Part shown: one piece after another, positions 1-12,282 of the stretch
How the letters are laid out: each line of letters starts with the position of its first letter
Numbering within the stretch: the stretch's first letter is position 1
Origin: Orientallactaga sibirica
Taxonomy: Eukaryota; Chordata; Mammalia; Rodentia; Dipodidae
Direction of reading: 5' to 3'
Assembly: GCA_036365145.1 (NCBI GenBank)
Contig: JAEOAD010000034.1
Coordinates: forward strand, 14,537,501 to 14,601,500
DNA: 64,000 nt
Position numbers and translations under genes: made by a program
The notes under the pieces: generated by a model
What the model saw: the letters and a program-made list of their open reading frames with translations, nothing else
The model's database searches: none
Told to the model about the DNA's origin: nothing

Positions 1-36
1 CCCTTTGAGGAATGAATAGCTTCATGTTGAGAATAA

Positions 37-37
<1 letters not shown>

Positions 38-67
<30 letters not shown>
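38..67. repeat. (ATT)n microsatellite
   Basis: About ten ATT units. It sits exactly at the 3' end of the minus-strand L1 that follows, so it is probably that element's A-rich tail expanded as AAT. The 37 bases before it are unassigned intron. Confidence 0.85.
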
Positions 68-70
<3 letters not shown>

Positions 71-1024
71 AACATATTTTGTATGGATACATCATGTGTT
101 GGTAACCTCTTTTCTGTCACCCCTGCCCCCACTCCACTAGGGACCCTCCTCAATAGGGTTGCAGGTATTCTTCATGGGGTTGTGGATTATATGTTGGTGG
201 GAGCAGCAGTCAGTTTTTTTGGGGGGGGATACCTCTGGGCATGATGTCTCTACTTGTGACTCTTACAATCTTTCCACCCCCTCTTCTGCAAAATTCCCCG
301 AGCCATAGTGGGTGTGTTTTAAATGTACTTCAGTGATAAGCTCATAGGAGCCTCTGGAACTCTGCTTTGGTAAGTGTTGAGTATCCTCGGGGTCTGTCTC
401 CTTTACCCTGGGAGCAGCACTCTTGCTCATCTCCCCAATTTCTCTGTGGTTTCAGCTGTGGCTTGGCTGAAGTATGAGTTCTCCAATGGAGAGTGAATTT
501 AGCATAGTTTAAATGAGATAAGCATTATTAATTTAGTGAGAATTTGATATATGTAACCCCTCTTTTAGCCAAGGATTAGTGAGAGCTTGACACTGAAGGA
601 CATAATCTTTGTCTCCATAGGATTCTGATCTGGTTCCCAATTCCAGATATGGGTTCCTTTACACTGAACGGATCTCTTAGCCAATCAGAAAGCTATTGGT
701 TACCCACCAAGGCTGTGTGCCACTATTGCACTGGCATGTACATCCTGTTAGAATGCTTCTGAGTAGCTCTCTGGTTGCTCAGACTATTGTTGGCTACTTT
801 CCCTCAGTACCTCATGTAGTGCTTTTCAGTGCTAGATGGGCTGTCTGGATACTGTCTCTTTTCGGGATTCCAGCCAGGACTCTCCATGTTCTGTGTCGGC
901 AGCATATGGTGTTTACAGCAATAGGGTCTTACCTTTTGCCTCAGGCAGTTAGTCAAGTGTTTTGACAGAAACTTGTCTTGATTTGGGGACCTCATATATC
1001 TCTCTAATCAACAGCTCATTGAAA
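68..1024 (-). mobile_element. L1 3' UTR segment, antisense
   Basis: The block is closely repeated at 15235-16268, with shared phrases such as 'tacatcatgtgttggta' near one end and 'atcaacagctca' near the other. Read on the minus strand it contains 'gcagaaagattgtaagagcc'-type sequence that I associate with rodent L1 3' UTRs. It lies inside a Megf9 intron, opposite to the gene, and shows no open ORF2 coding. Confidence 0.65.
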
Positions 1025-1042
1025 ATAACATTTCTTTCTATA

Positions 1043-1240
1043 TTTTTTAAAACATTTATTTGAGAGAGAGAGGCAGATAGAGAGAGAATGGACACACCAG
1101 AGCCTCTAGCCATTGCACCTAATGAACTTGATGCATGTGCTACCCTGTGCATCTAGCTTTACATAGGTATTGGGGAATCAAACCTGGGCCCTTGGACTTT
1201 GTAGGCAAGCATCTTAACCACTGAGCCATCTCTCCAGCCT
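1043..1240 (-). mobile_element. tRNA-derived SINE (type B), antisense
   Basis: Ends with 'gagccatctctccagcc', the reverse complement of the tRNA-like head, and begins with an A/T-rich tail plus a GA-rich tract. The body has the 'gatgcatgtgctaccctgtg' block typical of this window's type B copies. Confidence 0.85.
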
Positions 1241-1397
1241 AGCATTTGATTCTATCATTTTAAGAAGTATTTTTTGCCTTTGTTTTTGTTGCTGAGTAGT
1301 AAACCCAGTGCTTAGTATTAAACCCAGTGTTTTGTGCATGTAAGCTTATATTCTTGCCATTGATCTAAACCACTTACTCCAAGAAATATTTTTTATT

Positions 1398-1600
1398 TAT
1401 TTATTTTTTTGGTTTTGCAAGGTAGGGTCTCACTCTGGTCCAGGCTGACCTGGAATTAACTATGTAGTCTCAGGGTGGCCTCTGCCTCCTGAGTGCTGCG
1501 CCACCACGCCCGGCTCAAGAAATATTTTTTTACCTCTGCCTCCTGAGTGCTGGGATTAAAGGGTGGTGATCCTCCTACCTCTGCCACCACGCCACCCGAC
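1398..1600 (-). mobile_element. B1 SINE plus partial second B1, antisense
   Basis: The first copy (to about 1515) carries 'aggtagggtctcactctggt' and 'ccaccacgcccggct' but has lost its middle. A second fragment repeats 'cctctgcctcctgagtgctg' and adds a rearranged end. The flank 'caagaaatattttt' recurs at about 1380, 1516 and 1605, so this is two insertions or a local duplication. Confidence 0.8.
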
Positions 1601-3248
1601 CCTCAAGAAATATTTTTTAAGTAGTAAAGCCTCTGAGTATTTGTTCATACCCATGATTGTACAAATTCTGTAATAAGCATTAGCATTAAAAAGTCTAAGA
1701 ATCCCATATGGAATAATTTAAGAAAAGTATAGTATATGCTTACTTATACTTAACATTAGCATAAGCTTATGCTTTCTATGAATAATTTGATATTCTTTGT
1801 GACATAATTCTTTGAACTACATTCATGCTTTACTAGAAACTCAAATCTTTAAGAAGTAACGCTTAAGTCAACTTAAAATTTTTGTTAGCTTATTTCAGTA
1901 GTATATAGATTTCTGATTTCTATTCACAATCTGGTGCTGTACTCTTTTTGTCTAGACATGAAGCTGTGGACTTTTGGTTCTTTGATTTTAAATCTATGGG
2001 TAATCATGAGTGGTCTTTTAGCAGCTCCCCCCCACCCATTACATTTATATCATTGACCTTTGCTTCAGAAAGCATTGGGCAGTGTTTAACAGAGGGAGCC
2101 CATGAAAGAGGACATTGTAAAGGCTTTATTCTATAAAAGAAGTCACACAGACGAAGCTTTATGTTTGCTGAGTGATTTAATTCTTATACATGCTGAAAAT
2201 GGCCATGGGCCATGAGTAACATGATGGAAAAGCACTTCTAGTACAGCCTCGCAACCACACTTTCCCACTTGGCACCCACTATTTTTTTTAAATAAAAAAA
2301 CACCTCCTTTCCTGTTATTTAAAAATCTACCTAGATAAAGCATGGCATCTAGACTCAGTCATGGGTTCATCAGGATTCATGAAGTTACTCTTGTATTTTT
2401 TAAGTAGCTAATGAAGGGGTAGAATCTCCAGGGAGAAAAATGCCTGCTTACATCAGCTGTTTGAATGCCCAGAACCAAATTCTAAAGGGAAAGTCCCCTT
2501 ACAGAACTAGCAGCTACTTTGAGAACATTGGCTGTATTATAGATATTAGTCATCATTTCATGATAATTTTTTGGAATACCTGGTAGGTAGTAAATTAGGC
2601 AGATACCATCCTTACAATAACCATATCCTTTTGTATATTGAATAAAGTCTCTAAAGAAATAAAGGCAAGTGTGGTTTGATTACTTTAGAAAGCTTAAACT
2701 TGGCTAATAATGTACTGCTAGCCATTCTTTGAAAGGTATGTTTTTTTCTTTGTAGTCACCTGATAATATGAAGGAACTTAGTGGTTCCTTCTTAATGAGT
2801 CATATGATCTTGCTTTTCATGTTTGATGAGTATTGATATTTTTTTGCTAGATCCTTAGTACTTTGGTGTATTCGTGTCTAACACTGTGGATATATATTTG
2901 CGTGTGAGGGTATCTTTTCTGCTTTACAAAGTTATCTAAGTGATAGGCTTGGTAAATTTCTGTTACATTTTAAAAGAACAATGTTCATCTTCTATAAGGT
3001 CACAGCAAACTTTTAAACTTGAACATCAAAATATTTGGTTTTGTATCCTCTGAGACCCTTGAAATTTATTACCCTTCAGCTGATTTTTAAGCAGGAAGAC
3101 TGATCTTTCTGTTAGGAAAGTTCTGAAATTTACTGACAATGAGAAAGAGATGAGATTTATTCTGGATAGGGTAGAAAAGAATCACTGAAGTCAGATGGTG
3201 AATTGTGTGCTTGGTATCACAGAGTAATATTAAGAAAAGTCTGGCTTT
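1601..3248. other. Megf9 intron, no recognised feature
   Basis: AT-rich single-copy sequence. I saw no SINE, LTR, tRNA or coding exon. Short open frames here lack codon-like composition and splice context. Confidence 0.6.
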
Positions 3249-3425
3249 GGCTGGGCATGGTGGTGTATGCCTTTAATCCCAGCACTCAGGAGGCAGAGAT
3301 AGGAGGATCACCACAAGTTGGAGGCCACCCTGAAACTGACCTGAATTCCAGGTCAGCCTGAGCTAGAGTGAAACCCTACCTTGAAAAAACAAAATAAAAC
3401 AACAAAAACAAACAAACAAACAAAA
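3249..3425 (+). mobile_element. B1 SINE
   Basis: Starts 'ggctgggcatggtggtgtat' and continues through 'cctttaatcccagcactcag' to an A-rich tail with CAAA units. The flanking 'aaaagtctggctttg' occurs at 3235 and again at about 3424, a target-site duplication of roughly 15 bp. Confidence 0.9.
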
Positions 3426-3875
3426 AAGTCTGGCTTTGAATAGATAAACCTGACCACTAACTATGTACAAGAACCTCATCCTCCCAATAGTAAATTAAGG
3501 ATTATTACCTCTACATTGTGGGATTACTTTAGGATTAAAGAAAATGTACATTTATTGACAGAGGTCCTTAATAGATGATGGGCTCATTGTTTTTATTATT
3601 AGTCATCATTCTATTGCTTCTAAATGCCTCCATTTGAACATTATCTGTATATTTATTTTTTGCCAAGAGTTTATGTAACCAAGCACTCTAGGTTGGACTA
3701 GGTCAGTAGGTAGGTGTGTTTGTGTGTGTGTGTATTTATGTATGTATATTTGGATATAAGGTTTGAGAGATGGTAAAGATGTATTATTTATATGAGCTTG
3801 GCTTCCTTTATTTTATGGACTAATTTTTATTTGAGTAAAGCCCTACTAAATTTCATGTAGAACTGAGTTGGCTTT
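3426..3875. other. Megf9 intron, mostly unassigned
   Basis: No recognised element except a short (TG)n run near 3718-3733. Confidence 0.55.
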
Positions 3876-4196
3876 TTTTTTCTACTTTTTTGGCTTATGT
3901 GTGTGTGGGGGTACTTGCATGCATGTATGCATGTTTGCATGTGTGTGTGGCCTAGAGGCTGTGGTTGGGTATCTTCCTTCATCACTGTCCACTTTTTATG
4001 TTTACTGAAGAAGGTCTCGTACTTGAACCCAGAATTCACCAATTCAGCTAGCCTAGCTAGCCAGCATGCCCCAGGATCTCTGGGATTACAGATGGGTTAC
4101 CAGCCCATCCATCATTCTGTGGCTGCTGGAGAGCTGAACTCTGGTCATCACACTTGCATGGAAAGCACTTTTGTCCACTGAGCCTTCTCCACAGCC
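3876..4196 (-). mobile_element. B3/B2-like SINE, antisense
   Basis: TG-rich tail at the left, then 'ctctgggattacag' and 'actgagccttctccacagcc' at the right, the reverse of a tRNA-like head. A second short fragment of the same kind lies at about 4212-4270 ('tgtggaggccagaggtcag'). Confidence 0.65.
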
Positions 4197-4278
4197 CTCT
4201 CTTCCTTTTTTAAAAATGGGTGCATACATGGTTGTATGTATAGGAATGTGGAGGCCAGAGGTCAGTGTTGGGTGGTGG

Positions 4279-4622
4279 TGTAGTTACCTTTGCATTGCTG
4301 GGAAAAAACATGGACCAAAAGCAGCTGATGGGAGGAGAGGGTTTATTTTGGTTCAGAGTCTCCAGGGGAAGCTTCATGATGACAGGGAAAGGATGGTCCT
4401 AGAGCAGAGGTTAGACATCACAATCTTGCCACAGCAGGTTGAAATTAGCAGCAAGAGACTGAGCCCTTCTCTAGCAAGGAGAAGCTGGCTGTAACAAGCC
4501 AAAGCCTGCTCCCAGCAATACATAGTCTCCAGCAAGTCCCCACCTCACATATTGCCACCAGCTGGGGACCATGCATTCAAAACACATGAGTTTACAGGGA
4601 ATATCTGATTGAAACCACCACA
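4279..4622 (-). mobile_element. MaLR-type solo LTR, antisense
   Basis: Bounded TG...CA. On the minus strand it starts TGTGGTGGTTTCAAT and contains 'aaaataaaccctctcctccc', like the sense LTR at 37719-38053. Flanking 5-mers (ggtgg / ggttt) agree only in part, so the ends are less certain. Confidence 0.7.
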
Positions 4623-4639
4623 GGTTTCTTGTTCAATTG

Positions 4640-4778
4640 CTTTCTATCTTATTTGTTTATTTATTTTGGAGACAGATTCTCTCACTGAAGCCAGAGCTCA
4701 CTGATTTGGGTAGACCAGCCCAAAAGTCCTGGGCTCTCCAGCACTAAAATTACAGGTGTGCACCATCACCCCTGGTTT
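4640..4778 (-). mobile_element. diverged B1-like SINE, antisense
   Basis: The order 'ttttggagacagattctctc', 'actgatttgggtagaccagc', 'attacaggtgtgcaccatca' follows a B1 read backwards, with many differences. Confidence 0.55.
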
Positions 4779-5390
4779 CTATTCCTTTTTTTTTTTTTTG
4801 GCAATAATTCAGATAACCAGAACTAGCAGAAGAGAGAAGCAAAGTTTAAGTTTAGCTGTTTGAAATACGTCTTCAATGGTAGAAGATAAAGTTCTCATTG
4901 TTTAGTCCAAGGAATAGTGTGCCAAGAGACACATATCAAATAGTTAAAATTAAAAAAAAACTCACCTTATATTTGTATACTACAATTAGAACACCATTGT
5001 TAGAATTACCCTATATTTGTATAGTACAATTAGAATACCGTTGTTAGAAGTTGTATTGCTTCCAATCTGCAAAATGCAATCCAAAGTGCCACTAATTCTC
5101 AATTATAGAACATCTATTCTAATTACAGAAGTAGAAACATAGGAACTGGTGGGGGAATGCTTTAACTAATATGTAGAAGAGCTGTGCAAGTATTAACAAT
5201 TTAGCTTGGGCTCTTGAACTAAAATTAACAACTCCATAGGAAATTATTAGGAATTGGCTCTAAGAAAATTATTTTAAAATGTTGTTTTACTTTCACTGTC
5301 TCCCATCCAATATGACTGATGGCAAAACCTATTCAGATAAAGTCTAAACTTTGGAGGTCCAAAATGAACATGTAGAGAAGGGCACCTCCA
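4779..5390. other. Megf9 intron, unassigned
   Basis: No dispersed element recognised. It holds a poly-T run (about 4787-4799) and the local 44-bp tandem duplication listed separately. Confidence 0.55.
4964..5051. repeat. two-copy 44-bp tandem duplication
   Basis: Units begin at 4964 ('accttatatttgtatac') and 5008 ('accctatatttgtatag') and differ at only a few bases. No SINE or LTR hallmark is present, so this is probably a replication-slippage duplication. Confidence 0.8.
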
Positions 5391-5511
5391 CCTGGGCATG
5401 GTGGCACACACTTACAGTCCCAGCACTTGCAAGGCAGAGAGGTAAGTTGGAGGCCAATCTGGGCTGGACTGCTTACTGAGTGCTAGTCTTTAAAAAAAAA
5501 AAAAAAAAAGA
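5391..5511 (+). mobile_element. short diverged B1-like SINE
   Basis: Starts 'cacctgggcatggtggcaca', contains 'cagtcccagcacttgcaagg' and ends in an A run. Parts of the usual B1 right half are missing. Confidence 0.65.
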
Positions 5512-5535
5512 CACTCTTTAGAAATAAAAGGAAAG

Positions 5536-5775
5536 GGGGCTGGAGAAATGGTTTAGCAGTTAAGCACTTGTGAAGCTTATGGACCCCGGGTCAAGGCTCA
5601 ATTCCACAGTACCCATGTAAGCCAGATGCACAAGGTGGTGCATGCATCTGGAGTTCATTTACAGTGGCTGGAGGCCCTGGTGTGCCCATTCTCTCTCTAT
5701 CTCTGCCTCTTTCTCTTTCTGTTGCTCTCAAATAAATAAAAATAAACAAAAATAAAAATAAATTAAAAAAAGAAA
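5536..5775 (+). mobile_element. tRNA-derived SINE (type B)
   Basis: Head 'ggggctggagaaatggttta', body 'gccagatgcacaaggtggtg', a C/T-rich tract, then an AAATAAATAAA tail. Confidence 0.9.
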
Positions 5776-6049
5776 TGAAAGGAAAAGGAGAAAGTACTTT
5801 AGTTTTTCTAAGCACCTTGGCAATTAGTGTTCTCCCCCCATTAATTTTAAAGCTTAGTCTGGGTATTCATTGAACATTTGTCAAGTGTTTAAATATCTAC
5901 AATAAACCAAGTATTACATGTTGTATCTTTCTGAGGGTTCCATGTTGGCTGAGATAGGATCCTTGGACTAAGGAAGCTTACTTGGTATAACATGAATATA
6001 GTTTGTTATAGTACATGATCTCTGTCCTTGTGCTAGCCCTTGACAATAA

Positions 6050-6625
6050 GAAACTTCATGATGTTGCCTGTATTTAAGGACTTTTATAACCTGAGGAAGA
6101 AAAAGAGACGTACATAAAACAGGACATCTAAACCATCCCTGCCAAGGCTAAGGAAACTTCATAGAAGAGGGTCTGAAAAGAATGTAAGAGCAGGATGATG
6201 GGGAAGAGTGCTACAAGCATTGCCATCTGGTTATATAGCTATTACACTCATGAACTCATAGCAGCTGTGGTTTTCAGCACAAGATTGAGCCTGTAATTGC
6301 TTCACCATCTATAGGAGAAGGGTACATGAGTCCCTACACCTTCCAGAGCAGCCTAATGGCAGCTAATGGTTGCTGGGAGAGGAGGTCATGTTTATTAGTG
6401 ATGTAACCACTGGTAAGTTGCCCATACCACTGCAAATAACCTTCTATCCATGACCATGTGAGCAGCCCTCATTTAACTGAATAAGTTAAAGAAAGGAATG
6501 AAAATAAGATGGGGATTAATGGGGAAGAGGGGTGTCAATGGGAAGGGCAGGGGCAGAAGAGAGGCTAATTGGGGGAATAATATCAAAATACATTATATAC
6601 ATGTATGAAAATGTTAAAAATAGAT
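6050..6625 (+). mobile_element. L1 3' UTR (rodent type), sense
   Basis: Shows 'gaaaagaatgtaagagcagg', 'actcatgaactcatagcagc' and a terminal 'caaaatacattatatac'. These are features I associate with Lx-like rodent L1 3' ends. No ORF2 coding remains. Positions 5776-6049 before it are unassigned. Confidence 0.7.
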
Positions 6626-6673
6626 TTACATACTGAAAGACTAGAGAGCAAAGCACAATTAAGATTAAAGTTT

Positions 6674-6830
6674 AAGGCAGGCATAGTGGTGCATGCCTTT
6701 AATCCCAGCACTTGGGGGGACAGAGGTAGAAGGATCACTCTGAGTTCAAGCCTTGATCACAGGATCAAGTGAATTCCAGGTCACCCTGGGCTAGAGTGAG
6801 ACTACCTCGAGAAGAAACCCAAAAAACAAA
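6674..6830 (+). mobile_element. B1 SINE
   Basis: Begins 'ggcaggcatagtggtgcatg' and continues with 'cctttaatcccagcacttgg'. The flanking 'agattaaagt' appears before (about 6662) and after (about 6831), which fits a target-site duplication. Confidence 0.85.
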
Positions 6831-7196
6831 AGATTAAAGTATAAAGGCAGAAAGCCAAAGTTCTCTATGGGCCAATTAGAGAAAAGTTACATGGGGAAAA
6901 AAATTCTTGCAAGTAGGAAAAAATTGTAGAGGTAAGGAATAAGAAAGTCACTGTATTAGGAATGTTTATAAAAGAAATAGTATTAAGAAATACTTGACAA
7001 AGTTTGACAGAAACTGGTGACATCTTGGATGTGAGTGACGAATAAGGGCATGGAGTAAAGAGAGGATTGAAAGGATCAGCCGGGAGTGTGTCCACCTGAC
7101 CCAGGCACTTGGAAATACTGTGCTCTGTGCCTCTATGTTCCAGTCATGTTGATCTGCTACTACAGGACCTGGACAGAAGATACAGGGCAGTGTTTT
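6831..7196. other. Megf9 intron, unassigned
   Basis: Nothing recognised. Open frames here are short and lack exon signals. Confidence 0.5.
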
Positions 7197-7464
7197 TCTT
7201 TCTTTCTTTTTTTTTTTTTTTTTTTTGAGAGAGACAGAGAGAGGCAGAGAGAGAGGGAGAGGAAGATAGATAGAGATGGGCGCACCAGCAGTCTCTCAGC
7301 TGCTGTGAACGAAATCCAGATGCGTGCGCCCCCTTGTGGTCAAGTGTGGCATTGCGCCCTTGCGTCACTTTGCATCTGGCTAAACGTGGGACCTGGAGAT
7401 TGGAACCGGCATTCTTAGGCTTAGGAGGCAGGCGCCTTAACTGCTAAGCCATCTCTCTAGCCCT
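7197..7464 (-). mobile_element. tRNA-derived SINE (type A), antisense
   Basis: T-rich tail, GA-rich tract, then 'gtctctcagctgctgtgaac' and 'cgccttaactgctaagccat'. It carries a CTCF-like core on the minus strand at 7326-7342. Confidence 0.9.
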
Positions 7465-7961
7465 GGTTTTTTTTGTTGTTTTTTGCAGGTAGTTTCTCTT
7501 ATGCTTTATATCTATGTTTATGTACCTATTATCACGTATCTCTAAACATAAAAGTGACTCATTCATTCATTCTTACCAAATTGTCCCAGCTTGGAAGATG
7601 TTTAGAAAGATATAAGGGTCATATCTCTCAAGGATTTTGTTGGTAATTGGAGAGAAAGAAGATTGGAGAGAAAGAAGATAAAAACACAAAAGTTAATTTT
7701 TTAAAAACTACAGGACATTCAGTTAGGTGTTACTGAGTTTATTTCTGTCTTCGTTATGTGAACTGCCATGCTTTGCCTGAAGCCTATGTAGAGCCTTTTC
7801 CTACTTCTTGTTGTATTGCTGTAGGAGTGTAATAGGTGTCAGCAATGGATTCCAGTGCGTATAGCCAAGCATTTGGGGAAAGTAAATTCCATCAAGATGG
7901 TAATAAAAGATGGAGCATTTAAATAATGGCATAATATATTATAATAAAGTAAGCTCTTTGA
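7465..7961. other. Megf9 intron, unassigned
   Basis: Contains a small 17-bp doublet of 'attggagagaaagaaga' near 7648-7681. Otherwise I see nothing. Confidence 0.5.
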
Positions 7962-8045
7962 GAGCTGGAGATGTAGCTCAGTAATAGAGTGCTTGCCTAG
8001 CAGATGCCAGGTCTTGGGTATAAATACTCAGCTCTGACAAAAAAT
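7962..8045 (+). mobile_element. ID-like SINE
   Basis: The head 'gagctggagatgtagctcag' and 'gagtgcttgcctagcag' match the alanine-tRNA-derived ID element, ending in an A-rich tail. Confidence 0.8.
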
Positions 8046-8050
8046 TGTTG

Positions 8051-8203
8051 TAGCCAGGTGTGGTGGTACACATCTTTAATCCTAGCACTTAGGAGACAGA
8101 GATAGGAGGATCACCGTGAGTTCCAGGCCACCCTGACACTACATAGTGAATTCCAGGTCAGCCTGGGCTAGAATGAGACCCTGCCTTGAAAACCTATATA
8201 TAT
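8051..8203 (+). mobile_element. B1 SINE
   Basis: Contains 'tagccaggtgtggtggtaca' and 'tcctagcacttaggag' and ends 'gagaccctgccttgaaaa'. It directly follows the ID element. Confidence 0.88.
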
Positions 8204-9046
8204 ATGGTTTTATATCCTTATATGGAACTACCCTCCTATATATTTTTATAAATGAAAACCACAAATATATCTTCCATAAGTCCATCCAGATTTACTATTG
8301 ACCCTGCTCTACCTGTGAAATACCTGATTTCCTAGTCTTTTGGCCTCTCTTCCAATTCAAAATATCTATGGTAGTCTGTGGAACATAGCTGTCTGGGTGT
8401 TTTCAAGTTCTTAGTGTCTTGTTTAAAGAACTGAAAATATATACACAAATAACAAAGCAGTGGGAATTTTTATTAGAGAGCAAAGCAAGAGAGCAGTGGG
8501 TTACTGCCCAGGACTTCCTTTCATGAGGTTCAGGAGAAGGAAGAGTACTTGGAGGTGGTGTATGGATGGTTTTCTGCTTTGATTGATGTGCTTGGGTTAT
8601 ACAAACCTTTGTTCACTGCACATGTCCTTTTCCAATGATGTATTCACTTTAGTCATTGGTATGCTTATTCATACATAAGTTTTGGATGGTACATAGAGAT
8701 TCACTTGGGGGGCATACTTTGTCTAATTGTGCATGCACTCAAAGCCTGTTGTGACTGGACTGGCTCCTTACCTCCCATTCATACGTATGTTCTAGGCCAT
8801 GTTTGGATGGAAACTAATCTCACAAGGGGAGTTACCAGGGGCTGTAAGGGAAGAGGAACTCACTGTTGTTTGAAGTGGAGTGTATGTGCAGCTTGATGTA
8901 GGCCCAGGTTCCAGGTTGTCAAGTGCATTGTTAGGAAAGGGGTGTGTGTATAGCCCAAGCCAAATGGAGTCCCAGGTTACTAAGCTATGCCTATTCATGC
9001 CGTCCTTAAAAGTCCCTAATTAATTTTTTTAATTAAAAAAGAAAAT
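8204..9046. other. Megf9 intron; possible old LTR remnant in part
   Basis: On the minus strand an AATAAAAATTCCCACTG motif near 8464-8480 follows CT-rich sequence, as in the end of some ERV LTRs. I could not find TG/CA ends or a paired repeat, so I do not call an element. Confidence 0.3.
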
Positions 9047-9243
9047 GAGGGGCTGGAGACATGGCATAGTGGTTAAGGTGCCTGCCTGCGAAGCCTAAGT
9101 ATGCCCGTTCAAATCTCCAGGTCCCACGTTTAGCCATACACAAAAGTGATGCAAGTGCACAATGTTGCACATGCACACAAGGGGGTGCACATGTCTGGAA
9201 TTCATTCACAGTGGCTGAGAGGCCCTGGTGCACCCATTCTCTA

Positions 9244-9292
<49 letters not shown>

Positions 9293-9322
9293 GTGTCTCT
9301 TTCAAATTAAAAAAAAAAAAAG
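9047..9322 (+). mobile_element. tRNA-derived SINE (type A-like)
   Basis: Head 'ggggctggagacatggcata', 'ccaggtcccacgtttagcca', then a long (TC)n tract at about 9252-9282 and an A tail. The 'aaagaaaatgagg' flank is repeated at about 9039 and 9322. Confidence 0.88.
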
Positions 9323-9330
9323 AAAGAAAA

Positions 9331-9495
9331 TGAGGGCCAGGTGGTGGTGCACACCTTTAATCCCAGCACTTGGGAGGCAGAGGTAGGAGGATTGCCGTGA
9401 GTTTGAGGCCACCCTGAGACTACCAAGTGAATTCCAGATCAGCCTGGGCTAAAGTAAGACCCTATCTTGAAAAACAAAAACAAAAAAATTAAAAA
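9331..9495 (+). mobile_element. B1 SINE
   Basis: Starts 'ggccaggtggtggtgcacac'. It has a full-length body and an A-rich tail. Confidence 0.88.
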
Positions 9496-9499
9496 TTAA

Positions 9500-10044
9500 A
9501 AAATATAAATAAATAAAATATTACAAAAAAGAAAATGACACAAAAGTTTAAGTATTAATGATTGGAAATATAATTAATTATAATGAATAAATTATAATGA
9601 ATATATAAGTAAATAGAAATGAATAGGATACTAATTAAGTTTTTTTTTCATTTTTATTTTACTCTCTTTTTGTATGGTTGACAGTCTAGAGTTTTCATAA
9701 TTTATTCTAGGACACAGCAAAGGTCCTCTTTATAGTCATATTTATTTAATTGTGCATTTTACCTTAACTACCAGAACTATGTACCTTTTAGGCTCAAAAT
9801 AAACAATTATATCAAGTTTTTAGACTCAAAATGGGTATTAACTGGCATGGTCTTGATATTCTTTAGCCAGAAGGTGGGCAAGGGCTAAGTGGGATTTGTT
9901 CTTTTCTCTAAATTGGAATGGAAGCCGGTAGGATTGTGTGAGAGTCTAGGAATGAAATATAGCAGAGGTATGAGCTCTGTGCTCTAGTGCTCAGTAAACA
10001 AAGATTTCACCTGGAGAATTTATATTCTCTGTGGGCCTTGACTC
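9500..10044. other. Megf9 intron, AT-rich, unassigned
   Basis: Contains a local doublet of 'aaattataatgaat' around 9560-9605. No element was recognised. Confidence 0.5.
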
Positions 10045-10384
10045 GTATTAGTTTCTTTCCTCACTGAGATGACAAACACCCAGTAAGAAGCAACCTAAGG
10101 GAGAGACTACAGTCCATCATGGCCAAGATGGCATGGTGGCAGGAGCACAAAGCAACTGGTCACATTGCATCTGCAATCAGGAAACAGAAAGCAATGAATA
10201 CTAGTGCTCAGCTCACTTTCTCATATTTATTCAGTCTGGGACCTCAGCCCATTGATTGGTGCTACCCATAGTCTTCCCACCTCAGTTAACCTAATCTAGA
10301 AACTCCCTCATAAACATGCCCAGAGATTTGTCTATTAGGTGATCCTAGACCCTGTCAAATTCACAATTAATATTAACCATCAGA
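10045..10384 (-). mobile_element. MaLR-type LTR, antisense
   Basis: The right end reads '...aattcacaattaatattaa', whose reverse complement opens like the rodent LTR at 46377 (gatggttaa...). 'ctcagttaacctaatctaga' and 'cataaacatgcccagagatt' are familiar rodent LTR phrases. It lies about 270 bp upstream of a Megf9 exon. Confidence 0.6.
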
Positions 10385-10615
10385 TCCTTTATCACATGTT
10401 TTAAATTATCCAAGCACAGAGGATTAAATTGTAATAAATTACTACTGTTAGTATTATTATTATTTCCACACTAGCTGAATTGTATGGTTATAAAGTTTTC
10501 TACTTCAGGAGGCCGAGGTTAAGAGGATGGCATACTTCTAGAAGCTAGAATCTAGTTGAAACTCTTTGCTACTTTAAGGTTATCTACATGGGGTGTTAGG
10601 AAATAAAGCTTTTGA

Positions 10616-10810
<195 letters not shown>

Positions 10811-12282
10811 TAATTTTGTCCTGTAATGATTCTGTTATTCCTTTCTTTTTTAAGTTTCTCAGTATGTATTGATTCTTCTCAGTTTATAAAGGCTTTTCTC
10901 TTATAAGTAGAACATCAGAGGGCATACAGTAAGCTAACTTCCTTTTACAACAACTTAAAAATGATACATAAATTTAAAAAAATTGATTGGAGACCTGTGG
11001 AAGTATGAAGAATAGCACAAGCTAAAATGCCAAAAAATGTCAAGCTCTTTAGAACTCTTCCAAGTAAACTGATGATTCTGGGGAAATCCAATGTGAAAGA
11101 CCTGGTTGCCAGGTGTCATGATACCAAAGAGTCGGATCCACTATTGCAGAGGGTGATTTATTGGGGACTTACTGAGAGAAATATGGTCAAAAGTGGTAGT
11201 CAGATATGTTAGTACTCACAACTTGGGTCAAAAGGTAGAGGCTTTTATGATGTTCAAGACAAAAGTGGCTTTTTTTGAAGCCAGAAAGTATCTAGCTTAT
11301 CTCATGCTAACATCAAAGGCATCAAGCATGATCCTGGTACAAATGGCACACTTTCCAGTCTTAAAGCTCCATTTACCACTGTAATTTTTGTGTACTTGTG
11401 GTATGCAGGAAAACTATGCAAGGTAACACATTAGGGTTACTCAGGCATAGTCCTGGAGTTTCAGCTTTAGATGGCTGCATTCCAATCAAGCTGTTTACTT
11501 TTTCCCAGAGGGCATTTGCTAATTTTAGACACAGATTAAGGTATATGCTTGGCCCTAGCAAAAGATTTCTTCTAGAAGAAGAACTTTTGACCATCACCTG
11601 GAGCTTGCATGGTACTTGTAAACTAGAGGACCCTAAACACAAGACCAGTTTTCCCATAGTTAACTATACAAGAAGTGGGAGGCTGCTGCAGAAAGGTTTT
11701 TGTGCTCTTTTCAGAGAGAGAGAAGAAGGCATGCTACAGCATACAGACTCCTCTTCTAGAGAGACTGCCAGATTCGGAAGATGTATAGAATAAAACTTAA
11801 CACTCAAACCACTAACGGCCAGTGCTGAGTAGCTCATGGTCTACCAGGGCTGAGGAGACAAGCCTGCCAGACTCTTAAAAGGTCATGCCAAGAATAGTGA
11901 TAAACCAGAGATGAACTGGCTAATACTGAAAATTGCACTCTGTTTGTAACTCCATCTCAGTGACTGATTGGATTGACATGAGCCTTCCATCACATCTCCT
12001 TGTACAGGAAAAGAAGACTCTCTCTGGTTCTTTTATGTACTGTCTGGCATGCAGTGAAAAATACCAAAGAATGCAGAGATGGGAAAATATGACCAACAAT
12101 AAAAAGAAAACCCAAGAAATGGATGCAACACAACAAATAATACATGTGCTAGAGTTAGCATATAAAGACCTTAAAATAACTAAAATTAATATGAAGGGGC
12201 AAATCAGACTAAGTGGGTGAAAAGGTAAAACTTCTTCAATAGAGAATAGCACTCTAAAAAAAAAGAAGAAGAAAAGAAATGG

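Noticed and set aside
7086..7418. A 110-residue frame rich in Arg/Glu, and similar ones at 58844-59171
   Set aside because: These are translations of type A SINE copies; the RERER stretches come from the GA-rich tract.
11398..11793. A 131-residue + frame in the 9.5-kb Megf9 intron
   Set aside because: No domain, no splice signals, opposed by a minus frame of similar length; it lies next to or within old L1M sequence.
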